Positions 11,801 through 19,914 of a stretch of 64,000 nt of DNA are shown here, piece by piece (positions within the stretch are counted from its first letter, which is position 1; each line of letters opens with the position of its first letter). Position numbers and translations under genes: made by a program. Under the pieces are notes generated by a model that did not search any database, was not told the origin of the DNA, and saw nothing but the letters and a program-made list of their open reading frames with translations. The stretch spans positions 1 through 64,000 of the forward strand of contig CAIZQH010000012.1 of assembly GCA_903935095.1 (NCBI GenBank), in the 5' to 3' direction. Origin of the DNA: an uncultured Flavobacteriales bacterium (GTDB taxonomy: Bacteria > Bacteroidota > Bacteroidia > Flavobacteriales_D > Crocinitomicaceae).

Positions 11801-12115
11801 CAATACAACACCCAAAAAATAATCACGTTGGTTTATGAAGAAACCCTGGAAGAGCAAACGATTCCAAATGTCATCACCATGAATTATGATGGAATCAATG
11901 ATGAAATCAACTTTTCGGAAATATTAGATGTATGCTTGGAATTTGAAATCATCATTTTGAATCGTTGGGGAAATGTCATTTTTAAGACGAACGAACAAGG
12001 TCCTGCCTTCTCCGGAAAAGATCTATCCGACAATGAACTTTTAGAAGGAGTATATTTTTACAAAATTACAAGTGGCGATTCTGTGAGTCATGGCCATATT
12101 ACGATCATAAAATAA
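8855..12115 (+). CDS. Secreted repeat protein with type B T9SS sorting domain
   Basis: This 1,086-residue protein starts with a signal peptide (MNFRFLCFLLFSLALNLTYG, then Q). Residues about 25-430 hold repeated blades of about 50-60 residues with W-K-YGG..D....I..-GG-...G motifs (for example WARTYGGSERDKG), resembling the SBBP/delta-60-type beta-propellers of Bacteroidota surface proteins. Residues about 450-990 are Ig/PKD-like domains with paired cysteines. The last 85 residues are a CHU_C-type domain (IPNVITMNYDGIND, LNRWGNVIF, GVYFYKI), which directs export through the T9SS by the type B route. The gene follows the giant adhesin by 15 bp and precedes a small secreted-protein gene by 15 bp, so the three probably share a transcript. 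Function is probably adhesion or matrix; this is inference. Confidence 0.88.
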   Translation: MNFRFLCFLLFSLALNLTYGQNNTFFRKYNLSGMQGALQLEITDDGGFIATGQHEGSGSHGDCDIYVYKLDVCGNIEWFKLYGTGAQEGGKSIIKLNDGGFLVSGLYSGSGTYRAFNMKIDANGNMIWIKRYAFEWMLYAKEAANGDIISLGKNTGSLFLMRTDSNGGIIWSKQITGFGDTGLWLDELANGDIIYTSVNNSISKDFSVGRLNSSGNPIWMKAYGGSGWSDVDHSIWTSKGLVDMQDSSVIITSLTLSGGLSDQNILLAKLSLNNGNVIWSNVCGGNGRDQSRDIAKYPGGYAIIGHTSSFPTSINPSNQIYEALGEKDILLFTVNHNGQLNWARTYGGSERDKGIGVKYNNDNGFSISAITTSPYFGNTDDSFDPLFIKTDSIGFVGCQMFTPALIVNSISLTSATGGSVNPVSIASDVPAISVIDFLPSDQYICQTCTSVPEFTISDTTVCVNDSVYFSNTTMVGLTCFQQWNVNGISIDGTIDPVMTFSTPGTYTIYLYSSCGVNSDTTIKTITVIAPQITSPDFLCTGAQPLQLQANLSNGIWSGNGVSNSGIFSCNGLGTGYQNIYFTIPQYCTVQDSIEIRPLPNVNAGLDTSFCYQSNYVMQGNNSPNTSVIWSPSTHLSGTTISNPTFAYDNINATNAVLTYTYQLTDLQSTCSASDDVSYTIFPVAPLSAGNDTLLCLGIDYVSHASGQGTLTWLPNSPNGSLFSLPLGIQTLVVSQVDNNSCTQTDTVLVTIVENPTVDAGVDTLICLGDILYLNALSPQQVSYQWNTNTPNGGGFTAPIAGNQNLIVQVEDANFCIGLDTLLLSVQDLPMADFDYLVDCYSTNVQLTNQTSFTNLYSDQLNYVWYLNGIMISSSMNAFTYDFNSSGNATVSLVSTTLLGLCKDSSAQIIEVPTNPNLDFNYVQLCDYIASFQSIVPVNETVMSSYWMYANSNFGTNDLSPEHGFPGAGNYMVEFSITNDYPCQYNTQKIITLVYEETLEEQTIPNVITMNYDGINDEINFSEILDVCLEFEIIILNRWGNVIFKTNEQGPAFSGKDLSDNELLEGVYFYKITSGDSVSHGHITIIK

Positions 12116-12130
12116 TAAAAACGAAATCAC

Positions 12131-12436
12131 ATGAAATTACGTTCGATACTTTTTGGTTTCATCTGCTTATTGAGCACGACGAGTTTTGGTCAATCCAAAA
12201 TTCATTACACCCTTTCTGCCGAAGCCCACGCATTAATGTGCCCTTTTTTATCGCCAAAATTAATCGATTTACTGGCTAAAAAGGGAGCAGTGGAAATAGC
12301 GAAAGATGCAGAAATGCAATTGCATTTTTACACATCAAAGGAGAAAGAAATGAGTGATGAATTGATTTACGACCTCATTGATCAAATTGGCTATGAAACG
12401 AAAAACTTCAAGATTGTTAGAACGATGGAAAAGTAA
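12131..12436 (+). CDS. Small secreted protein of unknown function
   Basis: A 101-residue protein with a clear signal peptide (MKLRSILFGFICLLSTTSFG, then Q). The mature part, about 80 residues, alternates predicted strand and helix (IHYTLSAEAHALMCPFLSPK ... AEMQLHFYTS ... LIYDLIDQIGYE) in a way that recalls a ferredoxin-like or heavy-metal-associated fold. It has only one cysteine, not the metal-binding CxxC, so metal binding is unlikely. It starts 15 bp after the type B surface protein and is probably its operon partner. I do not recognise a named family. Confidence 0.75.
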   Translation: MKLRSILFGFICLLSTTSFGQSKIHYTLSAEAHALMCPFLSPKLIDLLAKKGAVEIAKDAEMQLHFYTSKEKEMSDELIYDLIDQIGYETKNFKIVRTMEK

Positions 12437-12545
12437 ATGCTCTCCAACCGATTCAGGTTTTGAAGCTGAATGAAATCAAAACAAGAATAACTGGATTCTT
12501 AAATCTTATATAAATTATAGAAAAAATGTTTAATCAAAACCGCCT

Positions 12546-15500
12546 ATGAAAACAATACTTTTACTCCTCCTAATCTTACTCTCCATTCATTCTACGGCAC
12601 AAGTCCCTAACTATGTCCCAACAACTGGCCTCGTTGGTTACTGGCCATTTAGTGGGAATGCGAATGATGTGAGTGGGAATGGGAACAATGGTGCAGTAAA
12701 TGGTGCAATTCTATCCACTGATCGTTTTGGAAATGCGAATTCTTCTTATTCCTTTAATGGTGTAAATTGTTGTGGTACACCTGACGCTACGCAAGAGATC
12801 AATGTAAATAATCAGTTTATTAACCTTGGTCAAGATTACACAGTGTCGTGTTGGATGAAATCCATAGATGTTAGTAAGTATCAGCAACTTTTGTTTTTGG
12901 CTGGTTCTGCAGTTGAACTTAACAATGAGCATGTTCCCACAAAGTTATCTTATGCTGTTGGTCCCGGCACCAGTTGGGACTTGCTTTATGCGCAGGGAAC
13001 ATTTACAAATTTTCAAAATAACATTTGGTACCATGTTGTTTTCGTAAAATCTAATACTACTTATACGTTATATTTAAATTCAAGTTTTGAGGGATCTTCA
13101 GTTGTTGCAAATTCGGTGAATTATTCTCAAACATCAAGTTTGATAATTGGTTCCTTGGGTTCAGGTCATGAAGTGTTTAAGGGTTCCTTAGATGATTTTG
13201 CAGTTTGGAACCGAGCATTAACACCTACTGAAATTACAGGCATCTACAATTCTACACCAATTCCACCAACATTATCCATTGCAGCAACGCCAAGCACGGC
13301 ATCTTGTCCTGGCACACCTGTAACATTGACTGCGAATACAACAAGTGGCGCAAGTGCATGTACAGCAACAAGTTTACCGAGCAACCTACAAACAGGTTTA
13401 GTTGGTTATTGGCCCTTCTGTGGAAACGCCAGCGACGCTTCTGGAAATGGGAATAATGGAACGGTGAATGGTGCTACTTTAACAGCGGATCGTTATGGAA
13501 ATCCAAATAGTGCGTATAGTTTTATAGGTTCAAATCAAATAGTGGTTTCACCTAATTTCTATGATAATGGCTGGTCAAGTTCAACGATATCTATTTGGTT
13601 TAATACTTCAAGCTTAAGTCAACAGCACCAGGCGTTATTTAATACAATTCCACACGATGGAGAAGCGATTGTTTGGAATCATAGTGCAGCGCCAAATAAA
13701 ATATGCCATTGGAAAAATGAAAACACGAGTGTAGGTTCCTGGAATATTTTTGCCCCCAATGCCTTGAATTACAACAATGTTCAAGAAAATAATTGGATTA
13801 ATATCTCAATTGTAAAAAACAATATGCAATATTCATATTATGTCAATGGCATATTGGACAAGGTGTCAATCTCTAGTATTGCTGCTTTGAATCAACTTTC
13901 AGCTATAAGATTTGGATCAATTGGAACAACAGAATTTTTCAATGGTAAACTTGACGATATCGCCATCTGGAACCGTGCCTTAACTTCTGCTGAAGTACAA
14001 CAATTATACACCTTAAACAACGACTCTCCAACCTACTCCTGGTCACCCGGTGGCGCTACCTCTCCTTCTATCACTGTCTCACCAACAAGCACCACCACTT
14101 ATTCCTGTACGATTACAGCAAATAGTCTTTCTACCACAAGTTCGACATCCGTTACCGTGTTACCTGCCCCAACAATTACGGCAACGTACGCGAGTATTTG
14201 TGAAGGAGCAAGTACAACCTTGACTGCGGCGGCGGGGAGCACTTCCACTCCGAATACATGTGCAAACTTGAGTGGTTCACTTGCTACAGGACTCGTGGGA
14301 TACTGGCCTTTCTGTGGGAATGCAAATGATGCTTCAGGGAATAGTAATAATGGAACGGTCAATGGCGCGACATTGACAACCGATCGCTATGGAAATGCGA
14401 ATAGTGCGTATAGTTTTGATGGGGTAAATCAATTTATTGATTTAGGAAGTTTAACAAGCATAGGTTCTAACCCCTCCATTGTCAGTTATAATTTTTGGAT
14501 GAAAACCTCGGATATACCTACTCCTAACATTGCTTATCCTGTGTTTTCAAAAAGGCATCAGCAGGGGTTTGGATATGATTGGTGTACCGCTAGAATAGAG
14601 CCTGATAATAAGTTGAAATTTTTTAAAGATGATGATTTCTATGTTGGAAATTCAGCAATGACAACAACATTGAATTTAAATGAATGGAATCATTTTGTTT
14701 TAGTCAAAAACGGAAATGATCTTTCACTTTATCAGAACGGCATTCTTATTTCTACAGTTACTGATACTTACCTTTTAAGCGGTTCACCAGGAAATTTTTA
14801 TATCGGATTACAAGGTGCTTGGAATTATTATTTTAAAGGTCAAATAGATGATTTCGGCATCTGGAATCGAACCTTAACTACTACTGAAATCCAACAACTG
14901 TATATGCAGGGACAAACAACCTATGCTTGGTCACCAGGCGGAGCAACAACGCCGAGCATTACCGTTTCACCTACAAGTACCACAACGTATACGTGTACCG
15001 TAACGGATGCCAATGGATCATGTTCTTCGAGTCAGACAATTACAGTGAATCCATTGCCAAATGTGAATGCTGGACCTGACCAAACAATTTGTTCTGGTAC
15101 AAGCGCAATCTTAACAGCAACTGGTGCAAGCGCGTATTCTTGGACAGGCGGTGTTCAAAATGGAACGGCGTTCACTCCTGCCAATTCTGGAGCGTACACG
15201 GTTACAGGAACGAGTAATGGATGTTCGGCTACAGATGAGGTTTCGATTAATGTTTCTTCTACTCCAACAATCACCGCAACGAACGCGAGTATTTGTGAAG
15301 GAGCAAGTACAACTTTAACTGCTGCTACAGTTGCAGGCACTTCTAATCCTTGCCCTACTTTTAATGGTTCCTTAGCATTAGGAATAGTGGAAAGTTATAG
15401 TTTTTGCGGCAACCCTAATAATATGATAAATAATAGTAATAATGGAGTCGTTTCTGGCGCTACTCTGACAACAGATGCTTTAGGAAATCCAAATTCAGCA

Positions 15501-18500
15501 TTTAGTTTTAACGGAACTTCTGATTATATTTCAATTCCAAATGATTTTTTGAATGGTCAGCCAAGTTCTAGTACAAGTTTTAGAATCCGATTTCTTAAAA
15601 ATTCAAACGGTAATTTTTGTTTGTGGAATAAAGATGGAAGTTGGCTAGAAACTTCAATATATATAACGAACGATAACAAATTAGGCTTATTTTGGGCTTA
15701 TCCTAATTACTATAGTGGAATTGAAACTACAAGTAATACAATATTGAACAATATTTGGTATGATGTGGTAATTGTAGTTGCTAATAATTCTGGACAAATT
15801 TATTTAAACAATATTCTGCAAACTAATGTCACATCTAGTATAACCAATTCAACAATAGGTTTTAGTTCAAGTGGAACGTGTGGAACAGGGATTAATCGGT
15901 TTGGATTTCAAAAAACTAGTTGTATTCCAACATCTTTTTTTAACGGTAAGCTAGATGAATTTCAAATTTATAATAGACAATTGTCATTATTGGAAATCCA
16001 ACAACTCTACACGCAAGGCCAAACTACTTACGCTTGGTCACCAGGCGGAGCAACAACGCCGAGCATTACCGTTTCACCCACAAGTACCACAACGTATACG
16101 TGCACAGTCACAGATGCCAATGGATCATGTTCTTCGAGTCAAACAATTACAGTGAATCCATTGCCAAATGTGAATGCTGGACCTGACCAAACAATTTGTT
16201 CTGGTACAAGCGCAATCTTAACAGCAACTGGTGCAAGCACGTATTCTTGGACAGGCGCTGTTCAAAATGGAACTGCGTTCACTCCTGCCAATTCTGGAGC
16301 GTATACGGTTACAGGAACGAGTAATGGATGTTCGGCTACAGATGAGGTTTCGATTAATGTTTCTTCTACTCCAACAATCACCGCAACGAACACGAGTATT
16401 TGTGAAGGAGCAAGTACAACCTTGACTGCGGCGGCGGGGAGCACTTCCACTCCGAATACATGTGCAAACTTGAGTGGTTCACTTGCTACAGGACTTGTGG
16501 GATACTGGCCTTTCTGTGGGAATGCAAATGATGCTTCAGGGAATAGTAATAATGGAACGGTCAACGGAGCAACGTTGACAACTGACCGCTTTGGAAATGC
16601 GAATAGTGCGTATAGTTTGAATAATCTAAATGACCTTATTACTATTTCAAATGTAAATCCCGCCCTCTCAAATTTTGAAAAAACAATTTCTACTTGGATA
16701 AAACTACCATCTCAATTTAATTATAGTTCTTTGGCTTTGGTTAAACACGGTACTGCATATTCTACAGGATTTGACGTAGCAATTGATCAGAATAATGTTG
16801 CATATGGTAATAATAATTATGCAGTTGTTTTTTTAGCAGGGACAGCATCAATTTCTTTCTTGTCCAATCAATCTGAATTGGGTAGTTGGTGCAATTTAGT
16901 TTCTACGTATAATGGTTCTGAAATTAAAATCTATTTAAACGGAATACTTAAAGCGTCTCAATTATATTCTGGAAGTCTTAATTGTAATAATGGTGTTGTT
17001 TATTTTGGATTGTGGGATAATCCAAGTGCTCCAAATTTTACGGCAAGACAACTCGACGACATCGGCATCTGGAACCGTGCTTTAACTACTACTGAAATCC
17101 AACAACTCTACACGCAAGGCCAAACTACTTACGCTTGGTCACCAGGCGGAGCAACAACGCCGAGCATTACCGTTTCACCTACAAGTACCACAACGTATAC
17201 GTGCACAGTCACAGATGCCAATGGATCATGTTCTTCGAGTCAGACAATTACAGTGAATCCATTGCCAAATGTGAATGCTGGACCTGACCAAACAATTTGT
17301 TCTGGTACAAGCGCAATCTTAACAGCAACTGGTGCAAGCACGTATTCTTGGACAGGCGGTGTTCAAAATGGAACTGCGTTCACTCCTGCCAATTCTGGAG
17401 CGTACACGGTGACAGGAACATCCGCGGCAGGATGTAGTAGTCAAGACGACGTTCTAGTAACCGTAAATCCATTACCGAGTGCTACAGTAACAGTTAACGG
17501 CGCCACTTCTTTTTGTTCAGGTGGCAATACCCAATTATGTGCTCCGATTGGAACAGGATTGTCTTACACATGGAGTGGAAATCTTGGCACAACAAGTTGC
17601 ATTAATATTTCAAGCACTCAAACAACCAGTGTAACTGTCACAAACGCCCAAGGATGTTCCGCAACAAGTCTACCTCAACAAGTAGTTGTCTTCAGTAACC
17701 CTGTCGCTAATGTTGGTCCAGATGCGACCATTACATGTAATCAAAATGCCTCAGGCACCCAAATTGGCGCTAATCCAAATCCCTTGTATACCTATTCGTG
17801 GAGCCCAACAATCGGATTAAGCTCTGCAACAAGTGCAAATCCTATTGCCAACCCTAGTTCAACAACAACCTACACCTTAAGTGTTATCAATGCGGATGGA
17901 TGTACGGGTTCTAATCAAGTTACAGTAACCGTGAATAATACACCTCCGATTTCCAATGCTGGATTAGATTTCACCAAAACGTGTATTTCTAATGTAAGTG
18001 GTTCTAGTATCGGTGCAACTTCAGTTGTAGGAAACACGTATTCTTGGACACCAACTTCCGGACTTAGTTCCGCAACGGTTGCTAACCCAACTGCGAATCC
18101 AACATTAACGACTACTTATACTTTGACAACGACAAATACTGCCAGTGGTTGTTCAACGACAGATCAGGTAACGGTTAACGTGAATAATACTGCCCCAACG
18201 ATAAATCCAATTCCTAATTATTCGTTTTGCGCAAATGAATCGAGTAATAATATACTATTTAGTGGTACAGCTAATTCAAGTTTTGCTTGGACAAATTCAA
18301 ATTCAAACATCGGCCTTAGTCCATCTGGCAATGGAAATATAACTTCCTTCTTAACACAGAATAATTCAAATATGACTATTGTATCTCTAATTACAGTAAC
18401 ACCTACCTTGAGTAACGGGTGTGTAGGTGCACCTCAAACATTTTCTATTACTGTCAATCCTTTACCAATAGTTTCCCCAGTTAATAATCAAACTGTTTGT

Positions 18501-19841
18501 TGTCAAGGCGCAACTGCTCCAATTAGTTTAATTAGCAATCTTCCTGGAACTTTAAGTTGGACAAGTATTGCCAACTCACCTTTATTGTCGAGTTTTCCAA
18601 ATTCAGGAAATGGAAACATTCCTTCATTCTTACCAGTCAATAACAGTTTAACCGATCAATCAATTTTATTTTTACTTACTCCAATAAGTACTCAGGGTTG
18701 TATTGGATCCATAGAATCTGTTACGGTTACCGTGTTACCTTGTAACATATTTGTTGATCAAGTAAACAATTTAGAATTTTGTAATCCAAGTAATTTTGTT
18801 GGAATTACATTTACGGGGAATGCTACCTCATTTTTATGGACAAATAACTTTACAGACTCAGGGATTCCTACCTCAGGAATGGATAACATCCCTAGCATGA
18901 CCCTCACAAATGCAACACAACAAAACATTATGTCCCACATTATTACAACACCGATTTATGAATCAAATGGACTGACTTGTACAGGCAACGGAATTGATTT
19001 TTTCATCAATGTTTACCCGACCCCTATGGTCAATGCAGGAAGCGACCAAACTATTTGTACTGGGGCAAACATCACTTTAAATGGAAGCGGAGCTCATTCA
19101 TATGTTTGGAATAATGGGGTTATTGATGGTATTTCATTCTTGCCAATAAGCACAAATAGCTATACCGTGATAGGAACAGATGTAAATGGCTGTACCAATT
19201 CTGATGTAGTATTAATCACGGTTGGTTCACCTACGAGTAGCTCCATCTCGGCATCTTCATGCGATACGTACACTTTGAATAACCAAACATATTCTCAGTC
19301 AGGAATCTTTGAACAAATAATTCCAAATACTTCGGGCTGTGATTCCACCATCACCTTGAACTTGAACATGGACTTCTCACCGATTACGCCAGTCATTACT
19401 TTGACAAATGGCGTAACAATGACGACACCTACGCAAGCAAATGTGACATATCAATGGATTAATTGTTCCAATTTAACCCCAATTGCTGGTGCCACGGGGG
19501 CAACGTTTACCGCGTCTATGAATGGTGTGTATGCGGTTGTTGCGAGCAACGCTTGTGGTTCGGACACTTCAGCATGCAGCACAGTGAATAGCGTAGGGTT
19601 AGAGACACTTTCGAGCAACGGTGTAAGCGTATTCCCGAATCCAACGAATGAGTTACTGACAGTTCAAGTACCGGTCGATTTTATCGGATGCCAATGGAAT
19701 TTGGTAGACATCCGCGGACGTCACGTGCTAAATGGCCGTGTTGACATCGAACAATTTCAATTAAATCTTTCCGATTTAGCACGCGGAACGTATTGGATAT
19801 CCCTTGGAACCAATCAACCGATTCAAGTGGTGAAGAATTAA
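12546..19841 (+). CDS. Giant five-LamG surface protein with type A T9SS sorting domain
   Basis: This 2,431-residue protein begins with a signal peptide (MKTILLLLLILLSIHSTA, then Q). Five LamG/concanavalin-like domains start near residues 27, 279, 576, 939 and 1311. Each normally opens with a GLVGYWPF core and DASGNxNNGTVNGATL, and closes with LDDIxIWNRALT. They are joined by linkers of about 130 residues containing WSPGG, TTTYTCTV and a TIC-Cys-pair Ig-like domain. Residues about 1530-2340 are PKD/Ig-like domains. The C-terminus (VFPNPTNELLTV ... GRHVLNG ... LARGTYWISL) is a type A T9SS sorting domain. LamG domains often bind glycans, so a polysaccharide-binding or adhesion role is likely but unproven. 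The gene has its own 109-bp upstream spacer and ends at a bidirectional terminator. Confidence 0.9.
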   Translation: MKTILLLLLILLSIHSTAQVPNYVPTTGLVGYWPFSGNANDVSGNGNNGAVNGAILSTDRFGNANSSYSFNGVNCCGTPDATQEINVNNQFINLGQDYTVSCWMKSIDVSKYQQLLFLAGSAVELNNEHVPTKLSYAVGPGTSWDLLYAQGTFTNFQNNIWYHVVFVKSNTTYTLYLNSSFEGSSVVANSVNYSQTSSLIIGSLGSGHEVFKGSLDDFAVWNRALTPTEITGIYNSTPIPPTLSIAATPSTASCPGTPVTLTANTTSGASACTATSLPSNLQTGLVGYWPFCGNASDASGNGNNGTVNGATLTADRYGNPNSAYSFIGSNQIVVSPNFYDNGWSSSTISIWFNTSSLSQQHQALFNTIPHDGEAIVWNHSAAPNKICHWKNENTSVGSWNIFAPNALNYNNVQENNWINISIVKNNMQYSYYVNGILDKVSISSIAALNQLSAIRFGSIGTTEFFNGKLDDIAIWNRALTSAEVQQLYTLNNDSPTYSWSPGGATSPSITVSPTSTTTYSCTITANSLSTTSSTSVTVLPAPTITATYASICEGASTTLTAAAGSTSTPNTCANLSGSLATGLVGYWPFCGNANDASGNSNNGTVNGATLTTDRYGNANSAYSFDGVNQFIDLGSLTSIGSNPSIVSYNFWMKTSDIPTPNIAYPVFSKRHQQGFGYDWCTARIEPDNKLKFFKDDDFYVGNSAMTTTLNLNEWNHFVLVKNGNDLSLYQNGILISTVTDTYLLSGSPGNFYIGLQGAWNYYFKGQIDDFGIWNRTLTTTEIQQLYMQGQTTYAWSPGGATTPSITVSPTSTTTYTCTVTDANGSCSSSQTITVNPLPNVNAGPDQTICSGTSAILTATGASAYSWTGGVQNGTAFTPANSGAYTVTGTSNGCSATDEVSINVSSTPTITATNASICEGASTTLTAATVAGTSNPCPTFNGSLALGIVESYSFCGNPNNMINNSNNGVVSGATLTTDALGNPNSAFSFNGTSDYISIPNDFLNGQPSSSTSFRIRFLKNSNGNFCLWNKDGSWLETSIYITNDNKLGLFWAYPNYYSGIETTSNTILNNIWYDVVIVVANNSGQIYLNNILQTNVTSSITNSTIGFSSSGTCGTGINRFGFQKTSCIPTSFFNGKLDEFQIYNRQLSLLEIQQLYTQGQTTYAWSPGGATTPSITVSPTSTTTYTCTVTDANGSCSSSQTITVNPLPNVNAGPDQTICSGTSAILTATGASTYSWTGAVQNGTAFTPANSGAYTVTGTSNGCSATDEVSINVSSTPTITATNTSICEGASTTLTAAAGSTSTPNTCANLSGSLATGLVGYWPFCGNANDASGNSNNGTVNGATLTTDRFGNANSAYSLNNLNDLITISNVNPALSNFEKTISTWIKLPSQFNYSSLALVKHGTAYSTGFDVAIDQNNVAYGNNNYAVVFLAGTASISFLSNQSELGSWCNLVSTYNGSEIKIYLNGILKASQLYSGSLNCNNGVVYFGLWDNPSAPNFTARQLDDIGIWNRALTTTEIQQLYTQGQTTYAWSPGGATTPSITVSPTSTTTYTCTVTDANGSCSSSQTITVNPLPNVNAGPDQTICSGTSAILTATGASTYSWTGGVQNGTAFTPANSGAYTVTGTSAAGCSSQDDVLVTVNPLPSATVTVNGATSFCSGGNTQLCAPIGTGLSYTWSGNLGTTSCINISSTQTTSVTVTNAQGCSATSLPQQVVVFSNPVANVGPDATITCNQNASGTQIGANPNPLYTYSWSPTIGLSSATSANPIANPSSTTTYTLSVINADGCTGSNQVTVTVNNTPPISNAGLDFTKTCISNVSGSSIGATSVVGNTYSWTPTSGLSSATVANPTANPTLTTTYTLTTTNTASGCSTTDQVTVNVNNTAPTINPIPNYSFCANESSNNILFSGTANSSFAWTNSNSNIGLSPSGNGNITSFLTQNNSNMTIVSLITVTPTLSNGCVGAPQTFSITVNPLPIVSPVNNQTVCCQGATAPISLISNLPGTLSWTSIANSPLLSSFPNSGNGNIPSFLPVNNSLTDQSILFLLTPISTQGCIGSIESVTVTVLPCNIFVDQVNNLEFCNPSNFVGITFTGNATSFLWTNNFTDSGIPTSGMDNIPSMTLTNATQQNIMSHIITTPIYESNGLTCTGNGIDFFINVYPTPMVNAGSDQTICTGANITLNGSGAHSYVWNNGVIDGISFLPISTNSYTVIGTDVNGCTNSDVVLITVGSPTSSSISASSCDTYTLNNQTYSQSGIFEQIIPNTSGCDSTITLNLNMDFSPITPVITLTNGVTMTTPTQANVTYQWINCSNLTPIAGATGATFTASMNGVYAVVASNACGSDTSACSTVNSVGLETLSSNGVSVFPNPTNELLTVQVPVDFIGCQWNLVDIRGRHVLNGRVDIEQFQLNLSDLARGTYWISLGTNQPIQVVKN
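14194..14417 (+). repeat. LamG N-terminal segment, copy 1 (near-identical to 16396-16618)
   Basis: The stretch encoding the end of the preceding linker and the first 50 or so residues of LamG domain 3 is almost identical in DNA to the stretch before and inside LamG domain 5, 2,202 bp downstream. Only scattered substitutions are visible. Identity ends abruptly at the codons for NSAYS. Confidence 0.85.
14928..15309 (+). repeat. Inter-LamG linker repeat, copy A
   Basis: About 380 bp encoding WSPGGATTPS through an Ig-like domain to CEGAST. It is nearly identical in DNA to copies at 16035 and 17136, with spacings of 1,107 and 1,101 bp. The differences are mostly single third-position changes, which points to recent duplication or ongoing gene conversion. 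Confidence 0.88.
16035..16416 (+). repeat. Inter-LamG linker repeat, copy B
   Basis: Second near-identical copy of the linker that starts at 14928; it joins LamG 4 to LamG 5. Confidence 0.88.
16396..16618 (+). repeat. LamG N-terminal segment, copy 2 (near-identical to 14194-14417)
   Basis: Second copy of the LamG opening cassette. Beyond it the LamG core diverges completely from domain 3. Confidence 0.85.
17136..17419 (+). repeat. Inter-LamG linker repeat, copy C (shortened)
   Basis: Third copy, following LamG 5. It matches the other two for about 280 bp and then diverges, at the codons for TGTS, into a different Ig-like domain. It marks the end of the LamG array. Confidence 0.85.
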
Positions 19842-19863
19842 GAGCAAAATCCCTATAAACAAA

Positions 19864-19891
19864 AAAGTCCTGACGTTTCCGTCAGGACTTT
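19864..19891. terminator. Bidirectional intrinsic terminator
   Basis: A perfect 12-bp stem (AAAGTCCTGACG pairing with CGTCAGGACTTT) with a TTTC loop lies between the convergent LamG gene and the aldehyde dehydrogenase gene. A-rich sequence on the left and T-rich sequence on the right let it work on both strands. Confidence 0.9.
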
Positions 19892-19914
19892 GTTATTTCT
19901 AGAAGTGTAACTTC

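Noticed and set aside
12437-12545. Possible terminator or small RNA between the small secreted protein and the LamG gene
   Set aside because: No convincing stem with a T-run and no conserved structure seen.
14928-17420. Regularly spaced repeats considered as a CRISPR or tandem-repeat array
   Set aside because: Repeats are about 380 bp, in frame and protein-coding; the spacing reflects LamG domain units.
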